This document shows positions 44,867 to 55,969 of a DNA stretch of 64,000 bases, one piece after another. The DNA lies in contig FJUW01000015.1 in assembly GCA_900074885.1 (NCBI GenBank), forward strand, positions 229,906 to 293,905, given 5' to 3'. A program made the position numbers and the translations under genes. The DNA is from Rhynchosporium graminicola. Lineage: Eukaryota; Ascomycota; Leotiomycetes; Helotiales; Ploettnerulaceae. The first letter of the stretch is position 1. Each line of letters opens with the position of its first letter. The notes beneath the pieces were generated by a model. That model ran no database searches. It saw only the letters and a program-made list of their open reading frames with translations, and had not been told where the DNA came from.

Positions 44867-45668
44867 AAAACTGCACTGTGTGATCTTTATGAATTATATG
44901 AATAGATATGATAGCGTTGTTTATCATAGTTTTAAGACGTGAATAGTATTTGCCTGTGGCCTTACACATTGCTTTCGGACGCTTAGAATATATAGCAAAT
45001 TGACTCCTGAAAGCTTCAATCGAAAGTTGACCAAGATAAACCAATCAGAAAAGATACATCGTTCCCTTCTAGATACCCAACTGCACCGCCTCAGCTTTTC
45101 CATGCCTCCACTGTGCAGAAAGCTTTGGTCGATTGACAGAGATCTATTTGATTGAAGTAGCAACACAGTCGATGTAGTCCAGGGGAGGCCAATTTGAGCA
45201 AGCGTATAAGCTACTACGCCTGCCAATAAGCGAGCCCATCGTGCACACTATACACCCATTCTTAAGTTAAAGAGAAAGAGCTCAGATATCATGGAAATTG
45301 GCGATGAATCGGCAGATAAACTTCCTAGTTTTAGCTCCATGGCCATAGGACCTTTCAGCTGAATCATGCCCATGCCGATATGCCTTAGGAGAATGAAATT
45401 CGCAAGGAGGCCTGATCTGACAATTGTTGGACCACGCCTAACTTCAGGGTGTTGTGCTTTCACGACCTTGCCACAATTTCACAAGTGCCGGCTCGGAATG
45501 ATACCGTTGCTCATTTCGGTGATTCTTGACCTTTTTCAATTCCTATCCAGCCCTTGAACGCCAATTAACAGAATCCGTAAGCAAAACCCGGCGATGCAGA
45601 TCTTATGATACACCAAACCCCAGACTGCAACCATCCAATGCAGAGGTAATCCAGCATGAATCAAGCCA
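44867..45668. terminator. convergent gap MFS-like gene / NHP2
   Basis: A tail-to-tail spacer of 0.8 kb. No supported gene. Confidence 0.35.
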
Positions 45669-46406
45669 CTATACTCGGACGCTCCTCGACTCCTTCTCTA
45701 CAACCTTCACTAGCTCCTTGTAAACCTCTGCAAACTCCTCATCACCCTCAATCTTCTCGGCCTTCTTCGCACCAACTCTCGACTCCGAAACCATCACTAC
45801 ACTTGTTGGCCTCTTTGTGTTTCCAGCTGCACCCAGGTCCGCCCGACTCGAGACGAAGATATATGGTACGTTGTGATCTTCGCATAGAACTGGAATGTGG
45901 GAGATGACGTCCATGGGAGAGATATCTGCTGCGAGGATAACGATTCCGGGCACAACGACATTGCCGGCACCTTGAGGAGATTTTCGCAGGGCTTTGACAA
46001 CTTCCTTAACCCCACGCTTGAGTGTCTTGTTCTTCGCAGCTGTAGGGTCAAATTAGCACCAAATCACAAAACTTCACAATCGCAGAAATAGGGCAAAATT
46101 ACCTTTCTTCACACCCTTCAGGACCTTCTTGGTAACTTTCTCATCTGCCAAAGGGTTTGCGAATGGCACCAAAGCACCGACAGGCTTGACCGCAAGCTCC
46201 CCCACCGTGTCAACAACCATGAGCGCACTCTCTTCTGGCTCAGGCGACTTCGCGTCAGCCTTGGTGACTTCCTCGATCGCAGCAGCTATGTTGTCGCCAT
46301 TGAGCTTAGACTTCTTATCCTTTTTGGACTTCTTGACACCGTCGGTATCACTGCGCTTCTCCTTCTTCTCCTTCTTGTCGCGCTTCTCGGATTTGTCTTT
46401 GCCCAT
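45669..46406 (-). CDS. NHP2: H/ACA snoRNP protein NHP2
   Basis: Two exons, 46406-46103 and 46039-45669, give 224 residues. Nhp2 is an L7Ae-family RNA-binding protein of H/ACA particles, which guide pseudouridylation of rRNA in the nucleolus. The L7Ae domain is plain: TLKRGVKEVVKALRKSPQG, VVPGIVILAADISPMDVISH, LCEDHNVPYIFVSSRADLG and TKRPTSVVMV. The N-terminal 95 residues are unusual: a very Lys/Glu-rich start (MGKDKSEKRDKKEKKEKR, then KKSKKDKKSK) followed by an acidic Pro/Ala part. Yeast Nhp2 has only a short version. The start was set at 46406; the upstream extension in frame is not conserved in style. The lysine block probably helps nucleolar import or RNA contact, which is inference. Confidence 0.94.
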
Positions 46407-48068
46407 CTTGTCGGTAGAATTGTAGCTGTTGGATGTGGAGTTGGGATCCGCGGGTGCAGGATCTCGAATTTGGTGAAAATTCGTGGAGCCCAAAAACATT
46501 TGACGCTAGCTTTATCGAGCTTATCAAGGCGGTGTGGGGCCGATTGACCTGGAAGGCAATTAGGTTCCATGTGACTTGGTCCTTCCTGGACATTTATCCT
46601 ATCGGCAACAATTCGATATGTGAAAGCATCAGAATGGAATACGGTCGCAGTGGGACTTAAGGCATGGTGCCCGATAAGCGCTAAGATACTCCCAGTTTGA
46701 AATCGTCAGACGCGCCATACGAAACCACACATAGAGCTGATGCAACGAGTAAGAGTTCTTTCGTAAATCTCATTCCTTGGTATTAATCCTTCCTGACGAC
46801 TTTTTTAAAAATAGCAGGTGCCAGGTGGAGATAACTGGGGGTTCACTAATTGAGAAAACACCTCGATGTACTGATCTGATACACATGAGCACCCTAGCGA
46901 GCCTTGGCATAATAGTAAACAAGAGCTTTGGTCTATCGTTCAAACGTAATAGCAACCGCGATCTCGTCTCAATATTTCAGTATGTCCGTCAACCTATCCT
47001 GTCCCACTGGGTCGCTACAGGACGACAAAGCGTGTTTTGAATCCGAGCAGTTGACCAGCATTGTGATCGACACGTATGCATCGAACTATTCATAACATCA
47101 ATTGATTTGGGCTGAATCATGATTTATTACCAAATATATAGCAGTCCTTTGAGTGTTGATAGTTACTACTGCCCAACTGAAAATATGTATAGTTAATTCT
47201 CATGTCCCAAGCAGAATTACAGCACGAAAACGAGGCTGTCTGGATTCGTAACGGGCGAGGAGAGGAGAAGTGTCAGGTAAAAAGTTCTCTACCCCAGACA
47301 TCATTGAAAACAAAATCCTATAACACTTTTCGTGATTTTGAACGATCGATACCGATATAAGAAAGAATGAAGTCTCGTAACTCTAACGACTTTCGAAGAA
47401 ACGAAAGAACAGACTTCCTCGACCAGTTTCATGATATTGAATTTCCTACTTCGGATAGTCATGAGTGGGTTCTATAGGGACTGAGAAAGCTCGATATGAT
47501 GCTCATTACTCCTCTTAAAACAGGCAGGGCAATTTTAGCTCCGACGAGTACGATCAACCTCGCAAGCCGAATACTTCTATCACAGTCACATAGATAGTCC
47601 ATGACTTCATATTTATAAGTTCAAAGTCACTAAAGAGTCCTGGGACTTGACTCGGATATTCTCGATGTCACGAATTTAGTTTAGGACTTCTGACATTTGC
47701 CAGATATTTCCCATCCGAGCATGTCTTTTAAAGTCACGAAAATATTCTGTGTTTTGATCAATCCGTAAAGTGTCAAAGTCACTTAAGGATCCTCGGAGTA
47801 TACGTTGTCAATTTTCTGAGGTCATGAATATAATTTAGTACCTTTGATATTCCCTAGATAGATTTTCTCGGCAGGACCAAGTGCCTCCTTGTTATACCTT
47901 GGTCCACCTCATGATGAAGCACCTGGAGTCTACTACTGCCACGGAAGCATCCTGAGCTTTGTTGATACATAAAGTCAATGTTACTAAAGAATCTTGTGAT
48001 TTGAAGTTTTTATTATTTGAAAGCTATGTGCACAGCTCAGGATTTTTGATAACCCGTACGAGGAGATC
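46407..48068. other. AT-rich gap with diverged repeats
   Basis: This 1.66-kb spacer lies upstream of NHP2 and downstream of the RNase H-like gene. Its distal part (about 47600-48010) holds three related words beginning AAAGTCA near 47626, 47776 and 47971, roughly 150-195 nt apart. They look like old copies of one sequence. No gene is seen, and open frames are short and unlike any family. Confidence 0.4.
47622..48010. repeat. diverged tandem-like repeat, about 3 copies
   Basis: Copies start near 47626 (AAAGTCACTAAAGAGTCCTG), 47776 (AAAGTCACTTAAGGATCCTC) and 47971 (AAAGTCAATGTTACTAAAGA). The first two also share later words (GTCACGAATTTAG versus GTCATGAATATAATTTAG, then a GACATTTGCCAGATA / GATATTCCCTAGATA pair). 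Divergence is high, so borders are approximate. Confidence 0.45.
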
Positions 48069-48950
48069 TTACATGCAAGACCGTGCAAGACCGTATGCAT
48101 CATTAACATAGTCTGGGGACACATGATAATAGAAAACTTCAACTCCATGCTTAGCCAGGCTCTCGACCTCAACCCACAGCCGCTCCCTCCAGTCTGGGGT
48201 TTCGTATCTATTTCCGCTTATAGTGTTGTATGGTTTACCCTCGTCATCCTTCGTCCAATAGTTGTCATCTTCGCACGCGGCATCAACCAAATATTTTGAG
48301 TCGCTGACTATGATAAGTCTAAGATGCTTATCACGAGAGAAGTCTTTGAGAAGATCTTGGCCACCCTCCAGGTTCTGGAAAATGTCCCAGCGATCACTCA
48401 GAACCTTGTCACGTACTTGTTGTATAGCATGAAACGCAGCTTCAATTTCAGCCTTCGGAGTGGTTGGGTTTTTGGCGAGACGTTCCGCAACGTTGAATTT
48501 GGAACCTCTCCCGGTAGAATCCTTCCCAAAGAACACACCCAGCGCTATTTCATCACTTTCAACTCCAAATCTGAGTGCGCCGTCAATGAACACAAGTAGT
48601 GACCGGGGTGTACCAGCGTGGTCAGGAGGAGAGGTGCGATGGTACGGATGATCTCTGGCAGCTTCTTCTCCCATTTCTCCAACCAGCCAGGTGACTTCGC
48701 AGATAGAGCAGTAATGGGTGGGAAATTCCGAGAGAATGGGCGGCTTTGGAAAACTATCAAAGTCTTTATCGATTTTCGCGGCGTTGACGGTTCCAATAAC
48801 CTGTTCGTCCCACTGTAGTACGAATCTTGCAGACGATCCCTTAAGAACTGTAGCAACCTGATCAATTTTATCTGCAACGTTTTGTTCCTGCGCGTCAGCG
48901 AGGACAGCTTTGTTGTTAACAAGCTCCTCGGGGTCTTGAGGTGTAGACAT
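48069..48950 (-). CDS. RNase H-fold protein
   Basis: One exon of 293 residues. The C-terminal 180 residues have an RNase H-like pattern. D123 lies in LLVFIDGALRFG, E168 in KAEIEAAFHAIQ and D217 in LRLIIVSDSKYLVDAA, with a final YVNDAYGLA (N283, D284) where RNase H1 has its last acid. The three leading carboxylates are present, so nuclease activity is possible but unproven. The N-terminal part is acidic with one CxxC (YCSICEVTWL). The end is suspicious: a perfect 10-bp direct repeat (48074-48093) sits across the last codons, and the stop follows it immediately. A GTAAGA word also overlaps the stop, so a further exon cannot be excluded. Proteins of this kind are lineage-expanded in fungi; the role here is unknown. 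Confidence 0.75.
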   Translation of the reverse strand: MSTPQDPEELVNNKAVLADAQEQNVADKIDQVATVLKGSSARFVLQWDEQVIGTVNAAKIDKDFDSFPKPPILSEFPTHYCSICEVTWLVGEMGEEAARDHPYHRTSPPDHAGTPRSLLVFIDGALRFGVESDEIALGVFFGKDSTGRGSKFNVAERLAKNPTTPKAEIEAAFHAIQQVRDKVLSDRWDIFQNLEGGQDLLKDFSRDKHLRLIIVSDSKYLVDAACEDDNYWTKDDEGKPYNTISGNRYETPDWRERLWVEVESLAKHGVEVFYYHVSPDYVNDAYGLARSCM

Positions 48951-49681
48951 ATTGAACGTGCCGAATGTCGTGGTATCGGGTCTCAGAGAGGACTAAGACA
49001 TCGTTTGCAGGTATTGAATAGAATGGCTCCCCGAATGTCGTAGTATCGAGACCCAGAGAGAACTAAGATACTGTATGAATAGACTGACTCCCGGGCCTCG
49101 AAGAAATCGACAGAATACGTGCCCATTCGTTGAAGGAAGGGCAGGAACGAGGAAAGCCTGGAACGGCAGGAGCAGACTGCACAACATTCGGCACCACCAT
49201 TAAGGAAAGACAGGACTAGTGAGGTGGGAGCTCAATTGAACTCCAAATGTCACGTAATTTCCAAGCGACCGTATAAGGAAGTACCTCACTTTCACAAGAA
49301 CTTTCTGCGATTTTGCTCGAGTAAATTGTGAAGTGGGTTCTAGTACTTGAATCGAAAGTGGTGGTGAATAGAGATGATTCGTCTGGGAAACTGTGAATTG
49401 TGTTTAAGACATCTCGTATGCAGAAAAATTGAGGAAGTAATGATGCAGGAGAGTTTTATGGAGAGGATGAAATATAAGCCACTGGAAAAGGAGCGAGTAG
49501 CCAGAGTACTCGTCCTGAAACTACAATTGCATTTTCTCCTCCGCCAACCTAGGTCGGCAACTGTTATCTTAACAGTAAGAGTCGACATGGAAAGAGATCA
49601 TCATTCGTAAATCAGCGACGCAGCAGCGACCACTCTCGGCCCTGAAAAAATCGTAGTTTAAGCCTGTCTTTCTCCTTTATC
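48951..49681. other. gap upstream of RNase H-like gene
   Basis: Promoter and leader of the RNase H-like gene and 3' UTR of the phosphatase. It includes two direct copies of a 60-70-bp unit next to the start. No gene is seen. Confidence 0.4.
48961..49092. repeat. two-copy direct repeat, 60-70 bp
   Basis: Unit 1 (48961-49030) and unit 2 (49031-49092) both begin CCGAATGTCGT. They share GTATCG, CAGAGAG, ACTAAGA and TGAATAGA, ending CTCC. The first starts 10 nt before the ATG of the RNase H-like gene. The units differ by several substitutions and a roughly 8-nt indel. Confidence 0.85.
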
Positions 49682-51646
49682 TTAAGACCTTGGTGCTCGT
49701 CCATTGTAATTATTGCCAGCGGCAGCAGTATAATTACCCAAACAATCATGATCATAATCAATCTCCACAATTCTTTTCTGAAGGACCGATATCACCGTAT
49801 CGAGAGAACAGAGTCCATCGGGATCTATAGAGCAGCCGGGATAAGAATCTGCGATGGGAACCACAGCGTCGTTTCTGATTTAGTCAGCTTCTGTTTATCC
49901 CCTCTCTATTAGTAATGACACTTACACGATGAAGCGGATCTGCCGTGTAGGAGACTTCGCCGGGCATTCCAGAACCTGGCCCGTAAAATGTGTTGCGAAT
50001 GGCACCTGCTTAGATGCGACAAAAGTATTGCTGTGTTGATTACCCTTGAGATCTAACGGAGGTCCCTCGAAGAGAGCCGTAAGGTTGAATGCAGTCAATG
50101 TATCCAGGACAACGACCTCATGCGTAGCATCTGCATATATGGAATTATTCAACGGGAAGTAGGTGGTGGTATTGTCAAATGTTTCGTTCAGAGCCGAAGT
50201 AGCGCTAGGAAACGAGTGAGTAAGTCGGCCGACCCATTCCTGGAGGTATCCTTTTCCTTGAGCAGCAGATACGGGTGATCCGGGCCCATTATTGTAGTAG
50301 AAGATCAGGTCGTAGTAGTACTCATACGCAAGGAAGTCCTCTTCGCTGAAGAGAGTGCAGAATGTTGAGTATCCAAGAGCCACAGTCTCGTAAGAGCAGA
50401 GTTGAAGCATTGCGATTGCATCAGTAGATGTTAAGTGCACGCCGAATATCTAAATAATTATGATTAGCCTCTCCCATTATGATTGCGGTCCAACAAACAT
50501 ACCTGAGTTTGAAGACGAGATATCGTGGAGTTGAAAGCAGTTGCGGCGAATCTCGTTGCAACAGTGGATCCAATACTGCCTTTGTTTGCAACGTTGGAGT
50601 TCGTACAGACCTCATACGGGGCACCAGAGTTATTGACCCCAGGGGTTTCAACCAAGATCTCGATATTGACCTGGTCTTGATATTCAGGTACGCCAAAGAA
50701 TCCCGCAGCGAAGTTTTCGGCTGACTTCACCATACGGTCCTGGGACTGAGTTCGGAAGACTGGAAGCGTGCCAGTTTCAGTGAAATTGTTCAGTAAAACA
50801 CCTAGTTATCGATATCGGAAGTTAGTTGACTTCTTTGGGTATGGTTTAGAATAATGCGCGAGCATATCGGAATCAGGATATCTCCGGAGCAAGAATTATC
50901 TCAACTCCGAAATTTGTTGAATAGCATATTATACTGCGAGAAGTTGATATTTACCATAGAGCTGTCGATACGCAACACCGAGATTAAAAACTTGACTTCT
51001 CCCAAACGGAGTAAGAAGTTCAGCACCAAGTTTATACGTCCAATCCGTCAAAAATCTCAGCTCACCCGTGACATTAAAACCGCCATCCCTCGTTGCATTA
51101 CTCAACTTCCTTGCGAAGGTACTTGGAGCAGCTCCAGTCGTGGGATATCTCGCTCCATGACGATACAACAAATGCATCTGGACAATACTACAACCTTCTG
51201 GTACTAATGGACTGGCATTCTGCAAGCCATAATCGGCGGATGAGACGGAGTACCATGGAGACAAGTTTCCCCAATATTTGGCAATGTCGAATTTGTCGGA
51301 GTATTCAGACTTCCCGTGGGGTTGGGGTGCGATCAAGGGGAATGTGGCTGCTGGGCCGTTGTTATATGGGTAAGTTGGATCAGTCTGGATTGCAGCTGGT
51401 TCTTCGCCTATGTGTTTTGGTCCTGGGAAGCCGACGACGGACTCGGGGGGAAATAATGTAGCGTTCACGTGTGCTACATCTGTCAGTATAAAGTGTGAAA
51501 TGTTGAGATCGGTACATACTCCTCGAAGGAGGAAACTTGTTGGCGGTTGTAATTCCTACAAAGCTAGAAGCTGGATTAGTACTATAAGGCTGTGTTGACA
51601 CGACCTGGACTATGAGACCAAACGAGGCGAGTGTTTTGGTAAACAT
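49682..51646 (-). CDS. secreted histidine acid phosphatase
   Basis: Five exons, 51646-51520, 51473-50955, 50801-50503, 50449-49926 and 49874-49682, join in phase to 553 residues. It is a phosphomonoesterase of the phytase/phosphoglycerate-mutase-like superfamily, made for secretion. The signal peptide is MFTKTLASFGLIVQVVS. The active-site motif LLYRHGARYPT lies at 144-154 with His148 as the phosphate acceptor. The second motif reads ATHEVVVLDTLTAFNLTALF with H425-E426, so Glu replaces the Asp of classic HD members. Several Asn-x-Ser/Thr sites and C-terminal cysteines suit an extracellular glycoprotein. The substrate may be phytate or another phosphate ester. The C-terminal exon (NDAVVPIADSYPGC to RAPRS) is typical of fungal homologues. 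Confidence 0.9.
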
Positions 51647-53128
51647 ATTGAGCTGTATTACTAAGCATTTGACGAAAGCTTGACTTCCATCCTCAAAGCG
51701 TGGGACGGGAAGCACCAGTTGAAGTATTTATCTCAAACTCTGATAAGTACGCGGGTTTTCCGCTTTTCCAAGCCTCCGCAAGAAGAGGAGGCTATGAACA
51801 CAGCGCTCCAATCATTTCAGCATGTCCATCGCGTGATATGTTAGGCTGGCGAGACTGGATAGATTCAGGAAATACTAACTCGAAGCCATACCTAGAGTTT
51901 GCGAGAGTGGGGGTAGTCCCTACCTAGGCTGCTAGGTACTGAAAGTAAGTAGGTACCTAGATCATGATGATGATCACGACGGGACGCTTGTGCATAGTCG
52001 AGGAGTACTATCGTCATCATCTCCTCGCCTATAAATCCATGTGCTATTCAGTCCACAAGGTTGCGATGCCACTCATATTCTGTACTCCAATCTCGAGTTG
52101 AGATGAAGGAAAGTACAATCGAGGATCCAACTACAACAGAAGAACTACTTATCCTACGTCCTCTTTTCAGCTAATTCGCGCATGGTTATGCACACATCTA
52201 CCAACAACTTGTCCAGCGACTCAAATACCATCATGGAAAAGACAGAGGGCGTTCTTCCGAGCGGTGAGACTTGCAACAAGAGATTCTCATTAGTCCTAGG
52301 ATTCAAAAGTATAATACAGCTGTTATACACAATAATAGCTCAATTGTCACTAGCCTGTCCTGTTTACATTAGCGTTCCCTGTTTGTTCCTTGTAATTGTA
52401 TACATCCATAAGTGAATCAATACTGCAATATATGTAGAGTTGGAATAATTTTCTAATGCTTGCGTATGTTATAGACATGTGGCAAGAATGACGGGTAAGC
52501 AAAGCATTCCGCCTAGAGAAAGTCGGTCTAAATAAATCGAATTATTATCACTACTTCCTTTCCCCGTCTTTGCCTTGACCAAGCTTTTAGTACGATCCGT
52601 CCCGTCCCATCCATTATAGCTGTGCTTTACAAACACGAGTTCTCCTCATCGGCGTCATACCTTCGTCCATGCCGATACACGCACGTAGCGAAGGGGCGGC
52701 TGATGCACTTTGAGCGATAGAGGAATTTTGGCAATCGATGGACATCAAAGGCGAAAGAAGATTGGTATTGGTAAAGCATGCACAAAAAGAGTATGTATCG
52801 TAAAACAGACCTCCTCAAATCCCTCGATGATGTGAGGACCGCGACCAGCCAATCGAAGGCAAAAGATCATGACATGAAACATGAACAAGCAAGCAAATGG
52901 GCAGAACAGCGAAGTATCTTGCGGAATCAAGGAAGCACTCTGCAGGTTCATCGTTCAAATTCCGTTCTCCAATAGGCCGGAAACCCCTCCACATTACGTC
53001 CGGATCAACGCAGGCGCTCTATAATTATCTTACAATCGAGTCTTCAAATCTTAAAAGCCCAAGTATTAATGTCCCATGTCTCGCTTTCCTTACCTTCCCA
53101 TGCTCGGTATATGCTGCAAATTAGAACT
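51647..53128. other. gap upstream of phosphatase gene
   Basis: This holds the phosphatase promoter and the 3' UTR of the CBM48 gene. AGTAAGTAGGTACCTAG is at 51944-51960. A short frame at 52182-52415 contains a hydrophobic stretch but no recognised family. No gene is called. Confidence 0.35.
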
Positions 53129-55969
53129 TTAATCCTTGTGAGAGAGCTTGGCCTTGATCTTGCCAAAGATGCTGGTGCGCTTCTTCTTCTTGTCAGCTGC
53201 TGCGCTTGCAGGACTGGCATTGCTGCTTCCTGGTGTGGTCTGTGCCGGGGTCGATGGGCCAGCGGGAGTAGTGGTCTTTGCTGGGGTCGAGACAGTTTCT
53301 TTGGCAGGTGTAGAAACAGCAGCAGGTGGGGAAACGGTGTTCTTGGCGGGCGTAGAGGGAGTTGCATAGCTGTTCTTGTCGGTCTCAGTAGATGCCACGC
53401 CAGTGGTGATGACTGGTGCCGTTTGGGACTCGGTTCCGTGAGACCCCGGAACGGTGCCAGGGGAAACGTCACGCGACTCAGTTCGTGGCGAAGCAGATTT
53501 TGAAGCAGTCAGGGCAGCGGCTTTTGTCTCTGTGGGCTTTACAACTGCAGATGTGCTCTTTGGTGCTGATTCACCGGTTGACGTCTCGGGCTTGACCTCG
53601 GAAAGCAATTCCTTCTCAACAGCCTTCTTCTCCAAAACGGCCTCTTCATTTGCGGCAGCCTCGGGAGCCCGACCTGATAGGGCAATTGACTCCTTGACGA
53701 TCAACGGAGTGTCCTTGGCAACCTCCTTGGATGTGCTATTTGACTGAGCATTTGTCGAGGTGAGTTTGGGTGCAGAATCGCCGGTTGATGTTTCGGGCTT
53801 GATCTCGGATAACAGTTCCTTCTCCACAGCCTTCTTCTCCATAACAGCCTCTTCATTTGCGGCGGCTTCAGGAGCCTGACCTGATTGAGCAATGGACTCC
53901 TTGACGATTGCTGGGGTGTCCCTGGCAGCTTCTTTAGGTGTGCTATCTGCCTGAGCGTTCATAGATGTGATGGAGTTCTGAATGGATGCGGGCAACTTGC
54001 TGGTGACAGACTCCGGTAGCTTGCTTGCCGCATTTGAAGCAGCACCTGATGCATAAGCTGCAGCAACGCCACCAACAGCCACGGCGGCGCCGCCAATGGC
54101 AGCTGCAGCTTCACCTGCAGACACAGTTTTCTCAGACTTGTCAGTTCCCTTTCCAGCAGTACCCTCAGAGGTTGAAGGGGCCACTGGAACCTCCTTCAAC
54201 AATTCCTTCTCGACAGCACTCTTCTCCTTGACTTCCTCTGGATTAGCACTAGCCTCGGGGTCAAAGTGAGCCTTTTCTTGGCTCTCCTTGACAATCTCTG
54301 GAACCTTCGCTGACTCGAGAGGTACGCCGGCGGCAAGAGCCGAGGTTGTGCTTGTAGGTCCAGCAGACTGGATCGTAGGAGTAGCATCATAGCCACCGAG
54401 ACCTGATGTTCCCATTGGCAAGCTCGACTCTGGAATCAAGTTCTTTGCAGACGGCATGTCCAAGATACCGGTGCCGTTCAACGCACGGGTTGCATCTGGG
54501 GTGACAACTGGAGGAAGGACTGGGACGTTGCCAATTCCCCCGCTCTTTTCGTATGACTCCTTGTCAAGTGTGACACCCGATTCAATGGTGTTTCTATTAA
54601 CTGTTCCAGGCGCTGGGTTCACTGCTCCAGCAAATCCTGGGAGTGGATTGACACTGAACTTGGACTCAGACTCGGTCTTCGCCTGGTCTGCCGCAACGAG
54701 TTCAGGATCATCATGGACACCGGATGTGATAGTGTTGTTCGTAAAAGTGCTGGGAGGCGGCACCGGCTCGCCGGGAGCAAGCTTCATAGGGTTGACGGCT
54801 CCGTCTGCTGCGGGAAGAGGGCTGACGGAGAAGTCTCCCTTCTCAACAGCAGCTGGAGTCTCCGGGAAAGCACCTGGTAGGTCGGCAGAGCCAGTGTTCT
54901 GCAGAGGAGCCTTCTCGTTCTCCAAAGGCACATTCTTCGCCAGAGCGGCGGTAGTGGAGGTAGGGGTAACGCCTAACATGATTCCAGCTGTCTCGGGTGT
55001 GTGCTTGATGATCCTGTCCGTGGTAAGCACGTTGTTCAGGTTTCCTGAGGCGTCGTTTTCTTGAGGGGCGGTGTGGTCGGTAACCCAGTTTCCGTCAACG
55101 ACAAACTATAGAATCAATGTTGAGTTAGTCAATTGTAGTTGTGGAAGAGGATCGTTACGGAGACGAAAAAAAAGGGACGAAGGATGATTTTAAACAGAGC
55201 TGCCTTGCAGCTTTATGGCGGGGTTGGGAACAGGCCTCCAACCCTGTTGCGTGGCCCAAACCTGGAAATACCGCCATGTCGAACGGGGTCACCAAAGCCT
55301 GCCAGTGCCAGCTGACCTGGAAGCGATGATTGTCGAGTTGGCAGCTTCACCGCTCAAAGGAAATTGGGTCAAATCGTGGAACCTCGTCATCAGGGTGCGT
55401 CTACTGCAGGGCCAGGCGCAAAATAAGCAGATGGAAGTCGATGCTGCATTCCTAGAATGCAGCAAGGCTTTGGCGAGGAAAGCGTTGATTTTCTTCATCA
55501 GAGCCTACGGCGGAAAGAGGACCGATTTTGAAGACAATCTCTGAGCAACTCAAATGTGGCTGGTAAATGAACCCCTTTTGACCCGCGACTTTTAATTGAA
55601 CAAAGTGTTTTCCACATACCTTGTAGTAAATTTTGTCTGCGGCGCTGTTGAGTTTTACATCCTTCGAGAACGAGTTGCCATTCTTCACAAGCTTCTCACT
55701 CTTCTCCCAGTTATCAAAGGTTCCTGTGACATAGACCTCGTCGGCCGGATGGTCCCTAATGGTGAGATATGTCAGTTACGCAGTTTACAACATGGATTGA
55801 AGAGCATGATGCGATGAAAAAGATGGACGAGCACTTTGCAGACCAACTGCAGCTCGAAGAGTCGAAGAGATCCGCGAGCCGTAGCGCATGCGATACATTG
55901 AGTACATTTAGATGCGCGGCGCCAACTGGGAGGTTGGTCAACTTACCACTTGAATACGAAGCTTCCCAT
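53129..55969 (-). CDS. CBM48 (AMPK-type glycogen-binding) protein, Crp1/Mdg1-like
   Basis: Three exons, 55969-55947, 55755-55620 and 55105-53129, give 711 residues. The first 80 form a CBM48/AMPK-beta-like domain: MGSFVFKWDHPADEVYVTG, TFDNWEKSEKL, DKIYYKFVVDGNWVTDHTAP and NDASGNLNNVL. The rest is a low-complexity tail of Ala/Pro/Ser/Thr/Lys/Glu. It has two near-copies of a 55-residue unit (each with EAAANEEAV, EKKAVEKELLSE, KPETSTG), a hydrophobic Ala/Gly run (AAAAIGGAAVAVGGVAAAY) and a basic end SIFGKIKAKLSHKD. Domain layout matches yeast Crp1/Mdg1, which bind cruciform DNA or act in pheromone signalling. The exact role here is inferred. The domain is split over three exons, the first only 23 nt. 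The second intron is 514 nt, several times longer than others in the window. Confidence 0.85.

Noticed and set aside
52182..52415. 77-codon frame with a hydrophobic C-terminal half
   Set aside because: No conserved features, no splice support and AT-rich surroundings.
55215..55544. 109-codon frame inside the long intron of the CBM48 gene
   Set aside because: No recognisable similarity; kept only as part of the intron finding.
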